NCBI GenBank assembly: GCA_905216215.1
Contig: CAJMSZ010000003.1
Span: 1-64,000 of the forward strand
Length of the DNA stretch: 64,000 nucleotides
Source: an uncultured bacterium
GTDB lineage: Bacteria > Bacillota > Clostridia > Lachnospirales > Lachnospiraceae
Reading direction: 5' to 3'
Below the pieces are notes generated by a model. It ran no database searches. It was not told where the DNA came from and saw nothing but the letters and a program-made list of their open reading frames with translations. Of this stretch, positions 24,858 to 34,330 are shown one piece after another. The stretch's first letter is position 1, and every line of letters begins with the position of its first letter. The position numbers and the translations under genes were made by a program.

Positions 24858-26006
24858 TTAGCCCTGTAACTGCAAAAGCTTGTCTTTCAATTCGCCTTCC
24901 AGTCTTACCATCTCTGCCTCCGCTTCTTTTCTCTTCTGGCGTCCCTCTGTCTGGATACGCATTACCTCATCCAAAGTCTGGATAAGAGATTCATTTGTTG
25001 CTTTTAATGTTTCTATATCAACAATTCCGCGTTCTGATTCCTTGGCTGTTTCCACAGTCGCCATCTGAAGCTTCTCTGCATTTTTCTTCAGAAGTTCGTT
25101 GGTCATATCTGTGACTTTGCGCTGTGCCTCTGCAGCCTGAGTAGAATGTTCTACGCCCAGCGCCAGCACCATCTGACTCTTCCAAAGAGGAATAGTGTTG
25201 ACAACCGTAGACTGAATCTTTTCCACCATCAAAGTATCATTGCTCTGCACCAGACGAATCTGCGGTGCAGTCTGAATGGAAATCGTACGGGTAAGCTCCA
25301 GATCATGAATCTTCTTTTCAAAACGATTGCACATACTTTCCAAATCTCTTGCTGCCTGTGCATCTTCAGGAAGACCACTTGCCTGTGCTTTCCGAATCAT
25401 TTCCTGTAATTTACCTTCCCGCACTTCCTGAAGTTTCTTCTTTCCGGCAAGAATATACATAGAAAGCTCTTTGAAATAAGTCAAGTTCAGTTCATACATC
25501 TTGTCAAGAATCGCAATGTCCTTCATCAACTGCACCTGATGAGATTCCAGTACCTTGCATATCTGATTCACATTGGTCTCTGCTTTTGCATATTTCGCCT
25601 TCATATTCTGGAGCTTGTTTGATGTTTTCTTAAAGATTCCAAGAAATCCTTTCTCCTCTTCCTCATCAAAGCTCTTTAATTCCTTTACCACTCCTGAAAG
25701 CAAATCACCGACCTCTCCCAAATCCTTGGTTTTTACATTCTCCAAGGCATTTTCAGAAAAATCAGCCATCTTCTTCTGTGTTCCTGCTCCGTACTGAAGA
25801 ATCATAGAAGAATTTGACAAATCAATCTGCTCCGCAAATGCTGCGACTGCCTTTTTTTCCTCCTCAGATAAAATGCTGTCATCCAACTTAGGTTCTGTTT
25901 CCTTCACCAACTCCTTCTTTGTATCAGCCACTATCTGATTTTCTTCTGCAAATGGCTCTAAAGTAAGTGTCGGCACTGTCTGTACCGTTTCAAATTCGTT
26001 CGTCAT
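24858..26006 (-). CDS. TelA-family protein (toxic anion resistance)
   Basis: A 382-residue soluble protein of the TelA family (PF05816), named for tellurite resistance but of uncertain mechanism. The N-terminal 50 residues are acidic and disordered. Most of the rest is predicted coiled coil, with LYELNLTYFKELSMYILAGK and PLWKSQMVLALGVEHSTQA, both familiar in this family. The start at 26006 follows GGAGG by 7 bases; an ATG two codons earlier touches the ribosome site. It forms a pair with the XpaC-like gene, 21 bases downstream of it, an arrangement common in Firmicutes. Confidence 0.9.
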   Translation of the reverse strand: MTNEFETVQTVPTLTLEPFAEENQIVADTKKELVKETEPKLDDSILSEEEKKAVAAFAEQIDLSNSSMILQYGAGTQKKMADFSENALENVKTKDLGEVGDLLSGVVKELKSFDEEEEKGFLGIFKKTSNKLQNMKAKYAKAETNVNQICKVLESHQVQLMKDIAILDKMYELNLTYFKELSMYILAGKKKLQEVREGKLQEMIRKAQASGLPEDAQAARDLESMCNRFEKKIHDLELTRTISIQTAPQIRLVQSNDTLMVEKIQSTVVNTIPLWKSQMVLALGVEHSTQAAEAQRKVTDMTNELLKKNAEKLQMATVETAKESERGIVDIETLKATNESLIQTLDEVMRIQTEGRQKRKEAEAEMVRLEGELKDKLLQLQG

Positions 26007-26027
26007 CGTCATTCCTCCATCTTATGA

Positions 26028-27314
26028 TTATTTCTTTAAACCATCTTCATGCAGCCCTTCCTGATAAAGCATGGTATTTAGAACTGAAATATCTGATGAG
26101 ACATCCCAGGCCGTGTCCTGAAACAGGTTGTCCAGCAATTTTTCAAACGCTGCGTTCAATGTGTCGAGCGTAGCCTCTATTTCCTTCTTCGCTGTCTGGA
26201 TATTTTCTCCATAAACCGGCTGGGCGTCCATTTCTTCATACGCTTCCAAAAGCTTCACTGTAGTCGGCAGATAATATTCCAACAATTTACGAATATCTCC
26301 CACACAAGCAGGATTCTGTTCTACCCTGTCAAAAATACGTGCTACGATTAATTCCATTCTGGATATTTTTGCAGAAATCTCTTCTCCTGGAATTGCATCG
26401 TTACACTGTCTGATTTTATACACAAATGTTTCTCCCTGTTCAATGACCTTACGCACTTCCGGATCAAGCTTCTTCATCCGTTCATTCTGTTCCTGCTCAG
26501 CAACCCTCTGATTCATCTGTCTCTGTATGTCATCCTGCTTTAGCTGTTCCTGATAATTCTGCTTCTGCGTCTCTAATTGCAGATACTCCCGATACATACG
26601 GTCTGTTACAATGAGACAGGTCTTCTGTCGGTCCAGATGTCCTTGTCTGAACCATCGCTTCCGTATCATACTTTCCAAATCTTTGACAACTTCCTGAGTT
26701 GATTTGCCAACTCCATCTGCAAGCTCTGTAATATTACAACATTCTCTCCCGTCCAGTTTCCGCAAATATGTCTTAAATCTGCCTTTGCTTTTATACGAAC
26801 GAGTTCCTGAAATCCCCATAATTCCAAAGGGGACAGCCACCAGTAAACTTAAAATAAGCCATATTAAAAATCCGGCAAAATATTGTTCAAATACCATCAG
26901 AAATATCAATGCCATCACAGCCGATGCCGCGCCAATTCCAAAGAACGTATATCCCAAAGCAGCCATTGCTGCACTTCCCGAGGTAGACATACCTTTCTTG
27001 TCATAGAGAATCACTGAATTTCTCGACTGACCATAGGTGTAACTATATCCAGTCTTTGCCCCGGTATTCCCCTGATTCTGATAGTCCTGCTTCTGATTAT
27101 TTTGTGTCCCCGACTCCCGATACTCATAATTGCCCCATCTTTGTTCTGAGGATGTATTGCTGTATTTTTTTGCATTCCACGTTACCGAATTAACCGCATC
27201 GTTAATTGTTCTGCTGATGGTCCGACTAAGCTGATCAAAATTACGGGACTCAACTGCTTCCTGTACGGTTCGTTTAATTTCTTCTCCAAATCTGTCCCAT
27301 TCCTGATTCGCCAT
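26028..27314 (-). CDS. XpaC-like protein (5-bromo-4-chloroindolyl phosphate hydrolysis family)
   Basis: A 428-residue membrane-anchored protein of the PF10112 family. An amphipathic N-terminal segment (VQEAVESRNFDQLSRTISRT) is followed by a Gln/Tyr-rich linker. Two membrane helices lie at about 120-165 (ALGYTFFGIGAASAVMALIF, then FAGFLIWLILSLLVAVPFG). A winged-helix-like part follows around 185-230 (ELADGVGKSTQEVVKDLESM), then a helical C-terminal domain. Its biochemical activity is not established despite the name. It is the first gene of the pair with telA; the promoter is weak (TAGAAT near 27350). Confidence 0.85.
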   Translation of the reverse strand: MANQEWDRFGEEIKRTVQEAVESRNFDQLSRTISRTINDAVNSVTWNAKKYSNTSSEQRWGNYEYRESGTQNNQKQDYQNQGNTGAKTGYSYTYGQSRNSVILYDKKGMSTSGSAAMAALGYTFFGIGAASAVMALIFLMVFEQYFAGFLIWLILSLLVAVPFGIMGISGTRSYKSKGRFKTYLRKLDGRECCNITELADGVGKSTQEVVKDLESMIRKRWFRQGHLDRQKTCLIVTDRMYREYLQLETQKQNYQEQLKQDDIQRQMNQRVAEQEQNERMKKLDPEVRKVIEQGETFVYKIRQCNDAIPGEEISAKISRMELIVARIFDRVEQNPACVGDIRKLLEYYLPTTVKLLEAYEEMDAQPVYGENIQTAKKEIEATLDTLNAAFEKLLDNLFQDTAWDVSSDISVLNTMLYQEGLHEDGLKK

Positions 27315-27430
27315 CCTGCATCAGCCCTCCTTTATCTTTTGTATTTCATTCTAACACATCTTTCTTCTCCATGCACAAAAATATAAAAAAATAACACAAA
27401 GATTCAAAACAAAAAGGCCATCGAAAGTCG

Positions 27431-27449
27431 AAAAGGGCACATCTGCCCT
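27431..27449 (-). terminator. Probable terminator after the FKBP lipoprotein gene
   Basis: On the minus strand AGGGCA, GATG loop, TGCCCT and TTTT, inside a larger imperfect stem. The T-run is short, so some read-through to xpaC is possible. Confidence 0.55.
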
Positions 27450-27489
27450 CTCCGGCTTCCAACGGTCTCATGCTTTCTTTATCATCTGT

Positions 27490-28584
27490 TTATTCAGACT
27501 GAGAACTTGAACTCGAATCTGATGAACTTGAGTCTGATTTTGCTTCTACCTGTTTACAGTTATCTGCAACCCAATTCTGCACCATTTCCAGTTTCACCAG
27601 TGCATCAAGCTTGTCCATATTATCTGCGTTTTCCATTGCTTCCAGGAAGGAATCCACATCATCATAATTATAAGACTCCGCCAATGCTTCATAAATTTTC
27701 TGGCGTGCTTCATCGGATGTATCAATCTTCTTCACATTGTCAAGCAACAAATCTCTCGCCAGATCACTTTTCACCTGCTGCTCTGCTGCTTCTTTTACTT
27801 TTCCATCAAAGGTGTCTTTATCCATCTTCATATAAGTTGTCAGGAAATCTTCGAATTCCATGTTGTAGTATGTAGCCATAGTCTCATACTGTTCCTGCAT
27901 CATATCCACATATTCCTGAACCTTATCCTCCGGATATTCTTTCACTTCTGTGTTTTCCAGAACCGCATTCCATGCTGCTTCTCTGAGAGATGACTGATAA
28001 GACTCATCTGCGGTTTCCTGCAGCTTGTCCTTTACTTCCTTCTTATACTCTTCTACTGTCTTCGATTTATCGGAAAGTACTGTTACAATATCATCTGATA
28101 ATTCCGGCAGAAATCCTTTCAATGTTACCGTAAATACAACTTCCTGTCCCGCAAGCTCTGTTGACTGGTAATTTTCAGGGAATGTCAGATTTAAATCAAA
28201 AGTTTCTCCCGGTGCATGACCGATAATGCCATCTTCAAACCCGTCGATAAAGGTACCACTTCCCAGTTCCAGTGTGTAATCTGTAGAGCTTCCATTCTGA
28301 AATGCTACTCCATCCTTCTTTCCGACAAAATCAATAATCGCCTTGTCTCCATTCTGGGCCGCACGCTGTTCCGTAATATCTGTAATGTTTTCAACCATGG
28401 CGCTCTGAATCTGGTTATCCACATCATCATCTGACACCTCAGGCTTATCAATCTTATCCACTTCAACACCCTTATATGATTTCACTGTAGCATATTTGTT
28501 GGATAACTCTTTCGCCTGACATCCAGACAAAAGCATCACAGACATGCTCATAGCCAACACCAGTGCAACTATTTTCTTCTTCAT
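27490..28584 (-). CDS. FKBP/trigger-factor-like peptidyl-prolyl isomerase lipoprotein
   Basis: Surface folding factor anchored by a lipid. The 364 residues begin with a type II signal (KKKIVALVLAMSMSVMLLSGC, Cys22). A linker, then an FKBP-type domain at about 85-175 (GDKAIIDFVGKKDGV, DGFEDGIIGHAPGETFDLNLTFP) follow, then a trigger-factor-like helical C-terminal domain and a Ser-rich tail (about 350-364). This is the exported counterpart of trigger factor found in clostridia, not the ribosome-bound Tig. The start at 28584 has GGAGAG upstream and begins the signal peptide. A TATAAT at 28654-28659 may be its -10. Confidence 0.9.
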   Translation of the reverse strand: MKKKIVALVLAMSMSVMLLSGCQAKELSNKYATVKSYKGVEVDKIDKPEVSDDDVDNQIQSAMVENITDITEQRAAQNGDKAIIDFVGKKDGVAFQNGSSTDYTLELGSGTFIDGFEDGIIGHAPGETFDLNLTFPENYQSTELAGQEVVFTVTLKGFLPELSDDIVTVLSDKSKTVEEYKKEVKDKLQETADESYQSSLREAAWNAVLENTEVKEYPEDKVQEYVDMMQEQYETMATYYNMEFEDFLTTYMKMDKDTFDGKVKEAAEQQVKSDLARDLLLDNVKKIDTSDEARQKIYEALAESYNYDDVDSFLEAMENADNMDKLDALVKLEMVQNWVADNCKQVEAKSDSSSSDSSSSSQSE

Positions 28585-28755
28585 AATTTCCAATCTCTCC
28601 TTTATACTTCGTGACAATCTGTTATACACAATATACAGGCTGCCGCAACCCCCATTATACCATCTTTTTTTGAAATGAAAATACTTTTTCCTAAGTTCAC
28701 ACTTTTTTTACAAAGGCAATTGGCAGGCAAAGACGGACAAGAACAGTATTTTTGC

Positions 28756-28784
28756 TTGCACTCACATAGAAAGAATGTTACAAT
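28756..28784 (+). promoter_or_regulatory. Sigma-A promoter of the small membrane protein at 28820
   Basis: TTGCAC (28756-28761), 17 bases, TACAAT (28779-28784), about 28 bases before the AGGAGG ribosome site. Confidence 0.7.
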
Positions 28785-28819
28785 ATCAGATATGTAAATA
28801 GAGGTTAGGAGGAAGACCC

Positions 28820-29269
28820 GTGAGTAAAGGAACGATAATTTTATTAGTCATTTTAGCTATTATGATTGCTATTCTCGTTGCTTTGTACTTCTTCGGAAAG
28901 AAGGCACAAAAGAAACAGGAAGAACAGCAACAAGCTTTAGAGGCAGCAGCCCAGCAGGTATCTATGCTGATTATTGATAAGGGAATTATGCGGTTGAAAG
29001 ATGCAAATCTTCCTGCACAGGTTATCGAAAGTACACCGAAATACCTTCGCCGTTCTAAGGTAGCCGTTGTCAAGGCAAAAATCGGTCCAAAAATTATGAC
29101 TTTAATGTGTGATGACAAGATTTATGACCTCATCCCGGTAAAAAAAGAAGTCAAAGCAACTGTAAGTGGTATCTATATTACAGGTGTAAAAGGAATCAGA
29201 GGACCACTCGAAACTCCAGAAAAAAAGAAAAAAGGATTTTTCGCAAGATTCCGCAAAAACGAAAAATAA
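28820..29269 (+). CDS. Conserved-looking membrane-anchored protein, unknown function
   Basis: A 149-residue protein starting at GTG behind AGGAGG. One N-terminal membrane helix (about 5-25, TIILLVILAIMIAILVALYF) is followed by a coiled-coil Gln/Glu/Ala stretch (about 30-47). A compact basic domain (about 48-130) includes LPAQVIESTPKYLRRSKVAV and PVKKEVKATVSGIYITGVKG, and the tail is Lys-rich. The orientation suggests a cytosolic domain. I do not recognise a named family. It is alone on its strand, divergent from the FKBP lipoprotein gene. Confidence 0.75.
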   Translation: MSKGTIILLVILAIMIAILVALYFFGKKAQKKQEEQQQALEAAAQQVSMLIIDKGIMRLKDANLPAQVIESTPKYLRRSKVAVVKAKIGPKIMTLMCDDKIYDLIPVKKEVKATVSGIYITGVKGIRGPLETPEKKKKGFFARFRKNEK

Positions 29270-29280
29270 GATATCTACTA

Positions 29281-29313
29281 AAATAGCTTCCACAAATCGT
29301 GGAAGCTATTTTT
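29281..29313. terminator. Bidirectional terminator between the 28820 gene and the DUF1934 gene
   Basis: AAATAGCTTCCAC, 5-base loop, GTGGAAGCTATTT, a perfect 13-bp stem with T-runs on both strands. Confidence 0.85.
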
Positions 29314-29317
29314 CTAC

Positions 29318-29773
29318 TTAAATAACTCTTATTTCTTTTGGCTTTACACTTAAGGATATCTCACACTCTGCCAATGCTTCATGATTGACATCCAGTCCAT
29401 ACCCCACCTTTACTGATATCTCATCCTCTGATTCCACAATGTCCAGTTCTCTTGTATGGACGTCCACATGAAACTGTCCGTAAGGTGTATCATAGAGGGT
29501 CAGATTGCTCTTTCCGGCTTCGAAAATCATATGTGAATTCGTAATGCCGGTCTTAATAATCTCCAGTGTTTTATCACCCGTAATTTTAACTTTATTCTTT
29601 ATACTTCCCGGAACACCTTCCACAACTTCATCATATAGAATGTAGTGTTTTCCATTTTTCAGATAATACTTTGCAGGAGTAATGACTTCCAAAGCTTCAT
29701 TCTCCTCTGCTTTAACACCTGAATTTCCCATGTCATGGAGACCGGAAATTGTTAATAATACATCTTGCGTCAT
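29318..29773 (-). CDS. DUF1934 (YwiB-like) small beta-barrel protein
   Basis: A 151-residue cytosolic protein matching the DUF1934 pattern: TISGLHDM near the start, YYLKNGKHYILYDE, NKVKITGDKTLEIIKTG, then DTPYGQFHVDVHTRELDI and YGLDVNHEALAECEISLSVK. It is predicted to fold as a calycin-like barrel; no function is established. It follows pfkA by 15 bases, so it is the last gene of the dnaE-pfkA unit. Confidence 0.85.
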   Translation of the reverse strand: MTQDVLLTISGLHDMGNSGVKAEENEALEVITPAKYYLKNGKHYILYDEVVEGVPGSIKNKVKITGDKTLEIIKTGITNSHMIFEAGKSNLTLYDTPYGQFHVDVHTRELDIVESEDEISVKVGYGLDVNHEALAECEISLSVKPKEIRVI

Positions 29774-29788
29774 ATAATCCTTTCTTTT

Positions 29789-30766
29789 CTAAAGCGAGAG
29801 AATCTTTGCAACATCATACTGATATTCCGGGATTCCTTTTGTCATATCCAGCGCTTCGTCAATATCAAAATCTATGTATTCTCCATGCCGGTATCCGACA
29901 ACACGATTCGTCTTTCCTTCCAATAACAAATCCACCGCCATGGCACCCATAATAGAAGCATATACCCTGTCTTTACAAGTCGGACTTCCGCCTCGCTGCA
30001 TATGTCCAAGTATGGTCGCTCTTGTTTCCACTCCTGTCAGCTCTTCGATTCTCTTTGCCATATTCATAGAATCCCCTATGCCTTCTGCATTGATGATAAT
30101 ATAGTTCTTCTTGCCACGTTTTCTGCTTTCTATAATGTCTTTTACAATCTTTTCTTCATCGTAATCATGTTCCTCCGGCATCAGAATCCGCTCTGCACCA
30201 TTGGCAATTCCGCACCAAAGGGCAAGATATCCTGCATCTCGTCCCATCACCTCCACAATACTGCATCTCTGATGGGAAGTTGATGTGTCACGAATTTTAT
30301 CAATCGCCTGCATTGCTGTATTTACCGCAGTATCAAATCCAATGGTATACTCTGTGCATGCAATGTCCAAATCAATGGTTCCGGGAAGGCCAATGGTATT
30401 TACCCCATAATTGGCAATCTTCTGAGCACCCCTGAAAGTTCCGTCTCCACCTATTACAACCAGACCGTCAATATCGTACTTCTTACAGACTGCCGCAGCC
30501 TTCCGTGGACCTTCCTCCGTCATCATTTCCTTGCAACGTGCAGTCTGCAAAATCGTTCCTCCACGCTGGATAATATCCGACACATCTCCTGAATCCATGC
30601 GAATAATCTCTTCATTCATGAGTCCTTCATATCCTCTCCGGATTCCCCGCACATGAAGGCCTTTACTTCTTGCAGTCCTCACTACAGCACGAATTGCTGC
30701 ATTCATTCCAGGAGCATCTCCGCCGCTTGTCAACACTCCGATTGTTCTGATTGTATGTCCTGCCAT
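29789..30766 (-). CDS. pfkA: ATP-dependent 6-phosphofructokinase
   Basis: Commits fructose-6-phosphate to glycolysis. The 325 residues have the Gly-rich GVLTSGGDAPGMNAAIRAV, the ATP site GGDGTFRGA, the catalytic TIDLDIACTEYTIGFDTA segment and VEVMGRDAGYLAL, then LGHMQRGGSPT. Gly in GGDGT (rather than Asp) points to ATP and not pyrophosphate as donor. The start at 30766 follows GGAGG by 8 bases. It lies 77 bases after dnaE on the same strand. Confidence 0.97.
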   Translation of the reverse strand: MAGHTIRTIGVLTSGGDAPGMNAAIRAVVRTARSKGLHVRGIRRGYEGLMNEEIIRMDSGDVSDIIQRGGTILQTARCKEMMTEEGPRKAAAVCKKYDIDGLVVIGGDGTFRGAQKIANYGVNTIGLPGTIDLDIACTEYTIGFDTAVNTAMQAIDKIRDTSTSHQRCSIVEVMGRDAGYLALWCGIANGAERILMPEEHDYDEEKIVKDIIESRKRGKKNYIIINAEGIGDSMNMAKRIEELTGVETRATILGHMQRGGSPTCKDRVYASIMGAMAVDLLLEGKTNRVVGYRHGEYIDFDIDEALDMTKGIPEYQYDVAKILSL

Positions 30767-30843
30767 GATAAATCCCTCCATCCTATAAAATAAGTTCTGT
30801 CTGACATTTCACATTCTTGTTGAACATTGTATACCTTTTATAA

Positions 30844-33800
30844 TTATTTTTCAATGGATTTCTCAACAACCTTCACATCTGCCTCTCCATAGTAATTTCT
30901 GAGTCGGCTTAAAATTCCCGGTTCAATCTGAATATTTTTGTTCTTCGGCAAACGTTTCACAGCCCGCTCTGCTTTGCAGAAAATAACTACCTCGTCATTT
31001 CCTTCACTGGCTGCAATCATCTGATTCAGGTTTTGCTCGTCTTTCAAATAACTGTCCTTATCTGCATACTGAATCCACAATTCCCGTTTCGTTTGTTCAA
31101 ACGGAATCACCTCTTCGCAGATTAATTTGCTGGCATTATCATCTTCCTCCGAAACATGCCCTCTTACGAACACCTTATAATCTTCCTGAATATATGCCTG
31201 GTTCTTCTCATAATCCCGTGGAAAAACAACTACTTCTACTGTTCCCATTAAATCTTCTAACGTAAAAAAAGCCATAGTTTTGTTATTCTTTGTATATTTA
31301 ATTGTCTTGGAAGTAATCATACCTCCTACAATTTCCTTTGCACCATCACGCACCTTCGTGTGCCCGGTTTCCTCATCTAACTGGAAGTCTGAAGTAGTTG
31401 CCGATATACTCTTTCTCCACTTTTCCTCATATTCCTCTAATGGATGTCCACTTAGATAAACGCCAAGCACTTCCTTCTCATAAGCAAGAAGGGTTTCCTT
31501 CTTGTACTCTCCCACATTTGGCAAAGAGATTTCAAACTCCTGTTTCTGCTCTTCCCCAACCAAATCAAACAGGGTCATCTGACCGGCCATAGAATTCTTT
31601 CGTTCCTGGTTCACCTGATCCATAATCTGAGCATAGACCATCATCTGCTGCTGCCGTGTGCCACGCAGACTGTCAAAGGCGCCTGACTTGATAAAATTCT
31701 CAATCGTTTTTTTATTTACCTCTTTACCTGACAGACGCTCCATAAAGTCTTTCAGACTCTTAAACGAGCCACCATCTGTCCGTTCACGGATAATCGCCTC
31801 TATCACAGGTCGTCCGATACTCTTAATAGCAGCAAGTCCATATCGAATATTTCCACTGTCAACGGAAAAGCTTCCCACTCCATGATTAATATCAGGCGGA
31901 AGAATTTTGATTCCCATTTGTCTGCATGTATAAATATATTCTGCCACTTTTCCCGGATTATCAATCACGGAGGTCATAAGTGCCGCCATAAATTCTACCG
32001 GGTGATAATATTTCAAATACGCAGTCTGATAAGATACTACCGCATAAGCTGCCGCATGAGATTTGTTAAACGCATACTTGGCAAAATCAATCATCTCATC
32101 ATAAATCTTATTTGCAATCTGCTCGGAAATACCATTAGCCAAGCATCCTGGAACTCCCTCTTCCGGATTTCCATAAACGAAATTCTGGCGTTCTTTCTGC
32201 ATGACTTCCGCTTTCTTCTTACTCATGGCACGACGCAGCAGATCACTTCGTCCAAGCGTATATCCTGCAAGATCACGTACAATCTGCATAACCTGCTCCT
32301 GATAAACAATACATCCATAAGTTGGTGCCAGAATGGGCTCCAACTGCGGACAATCATATGCAATTGCTTCCGGGTGATTTTTCCCCTTGATGTACTGTGG
32401 AATAAAGTCCATCGGTCCTGGTCGATACAAGGAAATCCCCGCAATAATATCTTCCAGACTCTGTGGCTTTAATTCCTTCATGAAGCTCTTCATACCGGCA
32501 CTTTCAAGCTGGAACACACCATCAGTCTTACCGGTTCCGATGGAATCAAGCACCTTCTTGTCATCATAATTCATTTCTTCCGGAATGATACGTTTGCCCG
32601 TGCTTTCTTCTACAAGCTGAATTGCATTCTGTATAACAGTCAGCGTACGAAGTCCCAGAAAATCCATTTTCAGAAGTCCAAGTTCTTCCAGGGTTGTCAT
32701 AGTAAACTGGGTAATCGGAATGTTATCTGCTCCAAGTGCAAGTGGCACATACTCATCTACTGCTTTCTGGCAGATTACAACTCCTGCTGCATGCATGGAA
32801 GTATGTCTCGGGAGACCCTCCAAACGCTTCGACATATCGATTAATTCTTTTACCTGCGGATCTTCATCGTAAAGCTTCTTCAAATCCGGATTCATTTTCA
32901 GAGATTTATCCAATGTAATATTCAATTCCTTGGGAATCATCTTCGCAATGGAATCCACAAATGCATATGGTAAATCCATTACTCTGCCCACATCACGGAT
33001 AACTCCTCGCGCCTGAAGGGTTCCAAAGGTAACAATCTGAGCCACCTGGTCTTTTCCATACTTCCGGATGACATACTCAATAACTTCCTGTCTTCGTTCA
33101 AAGCAAAAATCCACATCAATATCAGGCATGGATACACGCTCCGGATTTAAGAAACGTTCAAACAGAAGCTGATAACGAATAGGATCAATATTTGTAATAC
33201 CTAGTGTGTATGCTACGATACTTCCTGCGGCTGAACCTCGTCCCGGCCCTACCATAATTCCATGTTCTCTTGAATAATGAATGAAATCCCACACAATCAG
33301 GAAATAATCCACATACCCCATATTTTTAATCGTAGAAAGTTCGTAATTCAAACGTGCTTTTAATTCTTCTGATGGATTGCCGTAACGCCGTTCCAAGCCT
33401 TCAAAGCACAATTTATTCAAATATTCCCATGAGGTATAGCCATCGGGAACATCAAATCTTGGAAGCTTTGTAACACCAAATTCGATTTCCACATTACATC
33501 GTTCCGCAATCTTCTGCGTATTTTCCAATGCCTGCAATGCATATGGAAAAAGCTCAGCCATTTCCTCGGGTGACTTCACATAATACTGTCCCCCCTCATA
33601 ACGCATTCTGTCTTCATCTGCCAGTTTTTTCCCTGTCTGAAGACATAACAAAATGTCATGTGGCTTGACATCTTCCGCATAAGTATAATGGACGTCGTTC
33701 GTTGCCACAAGTTCAATCCCAGTCTCTTCCGACATACGCATAAGCTGCGGATTTACCATGGATTGTTCTGGAATACCATGATCTTGTAATTCCAGAAAGA

Positions 33801-34326
33801 AATTACCCTTTCCAAAGATTTCTTCATAGCGGAGCGCAGCCGTCTTTCCTTCTTCGTATATTCCACGGGCCAGGTTCTTCTGCACTTCTCCGGCAAGGCA
33901 GGCACTCAGTGCAATAATTCCTTCATGATATTCACGCAAAAGTTCCAAATCTACCCTAGGTTTATAGTAATACCCTTCTGTAAACCCACGGGATACGATT
34001 TTCATCAGGTTCGCATATCCTGTATTATTTTCTGCAAGCAACACCAGATGATAATAACGGTCCGCATCGCGTCCCATAGATTCCTTCTCAAATCTGGAAC
34101 CCGGTGCCACATAGACCTCACATCCTAAAACCGGATGAATTCCCGCCGCTCTTGCAGCACGATAGAAATCAATCACGCCAAACATAACACCATGGTCAGT
34201 AATGGCCGCCGCAGTCATCCCCAGTTCTTTCACTCTGGCAACATATTCTTTTATCTTATTCGAACCATCCAACAGACTGTATTCCGTATGGACATGCAAA
34301 TGTGCAAATTTTATTTTCTCCATCAT
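30844..34326 (-). CDS. dnaE: DNA polymerase III subunit alpha (DnaE type)
   Basis: Replicative polymerase subunit; in Firmicutes this DnaE usually extends primers beside PolC. It is 1160 residues, standard for the family. The PHP domain (about 1-200) begins HLHVHTEYSLLDGSNKI. The polymerase core has GPGRGSAAGSIVAYTLGIT and the catalytic acidic motif PDIDVDF near residue 400. A tandem helix-hairpin-helix region near 830 and an OB fold near 1000 (IVGGMITSKTIKYTKNNKTM) follow. The ribosome site is weak (GTGAG) and the gene begins 4 bases after an Rpn-like gene, suggesting coupled translation. Confidence 0.97.
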   Translation of the reverse strand: MMEKIKFAHLHVHTEYSLLDGSNKIKEYVARVKELGMTAAAITDHGVMFGVIDFYRAARAAGIHPVLGCEVYVAPGSRFEKESMGRDADRYYHLVLLAENNTGYANLMKIVSRGFTEGYYYKPRVDLELLREYHEGIIALSACLAGEVQKNLARGIYEEGKTAALRYEEIFGKGNFFLELQDHGIPEQSMVNPQLMRMSEETGIELVATNDVHYTYAEDVKPHDILLCLQTGKKLADEDRMRYEGGQYYVKSPEEMAELFPYALQALENTQKIAERCNVEIEFGVTKLPRFDVPDGYTSWEYLNKLCFEGLERRYGNPSEELKARLNYELSTIKNMGYVDYFLIVWDFIHYSREHGIMVGPGRGSAAGSIVAYTLGITNIDPIRYQLLFERFLNPERVSMPDIDVDFCFERRQEVIEYVIRKYGKDQVAQIVTFGTLQARGVIRDVGRVMDLPYAFVDSIAKMIPKELNITLDKSLKMNPDLKKLYDEDPQVKELIDMSKRLEGLPRHTSMHAAGVVICQKAVDEYVPLALGADNIPITQFTMTTLEELGLLKMDFLGLRTLTVIQNAIQLVEESTGKRIIPEEMNYDDKKVLDSIGTGKTDGVFQLESAGMKSFMKELKPQSLEDIIAGISLYRPGPMDFIPQYIKGKNHPEAIAYDCPQLEPILAPTYGCIVYQEQVMQIVRDLAGYTLGRSDLLRRAMSKKKAEVMQKERQNFVYGNPEEGVPGCLANGISEQIANKIYDEMIDFAKYAFNKSHAAAYAVVSYQTAYLKYYHPVEFMAALMTSVIDNPGKVAEYIYTCRQMGIKILPPDINHGVGSFSVDSGNIRYGLAAIKSIGRPVIEAIIRERTDGGSFKSLKDFMERLSGKEVNKKTIENFIKSGAFDSLRGTRQQQMMVYAQIMDQVNQERKNSMAGQMTLFDLVGEEQKQEFEISLPNVGEYKKETLLAYEKEVLGVYLSGHPLEEYEEKWRKSISATTSDFQLDEETGHTKVRDGAKEIVGGMITSKTIKYTKNNKTMAFFTLEDLMGTVEVVVFPRDYEKNQAYIQEDYKVFVRGHVSEEDDNASKLICEEVIPFEQTKRELWIQYADKDSYLKDEQNLNQMIAASEGNDEVVIFCKAERAVKRLPKNKNIQIEPGILSRLRNYYGEADVKVVEKSIEK

Positions 34327-34330
34327 CTCA

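Noticed and set aside
31882..32472. Plus-strand frame of 196 codons opposite dnaE
   Set aside because: Antisense to the polymerase core, no similarity, no start signal.
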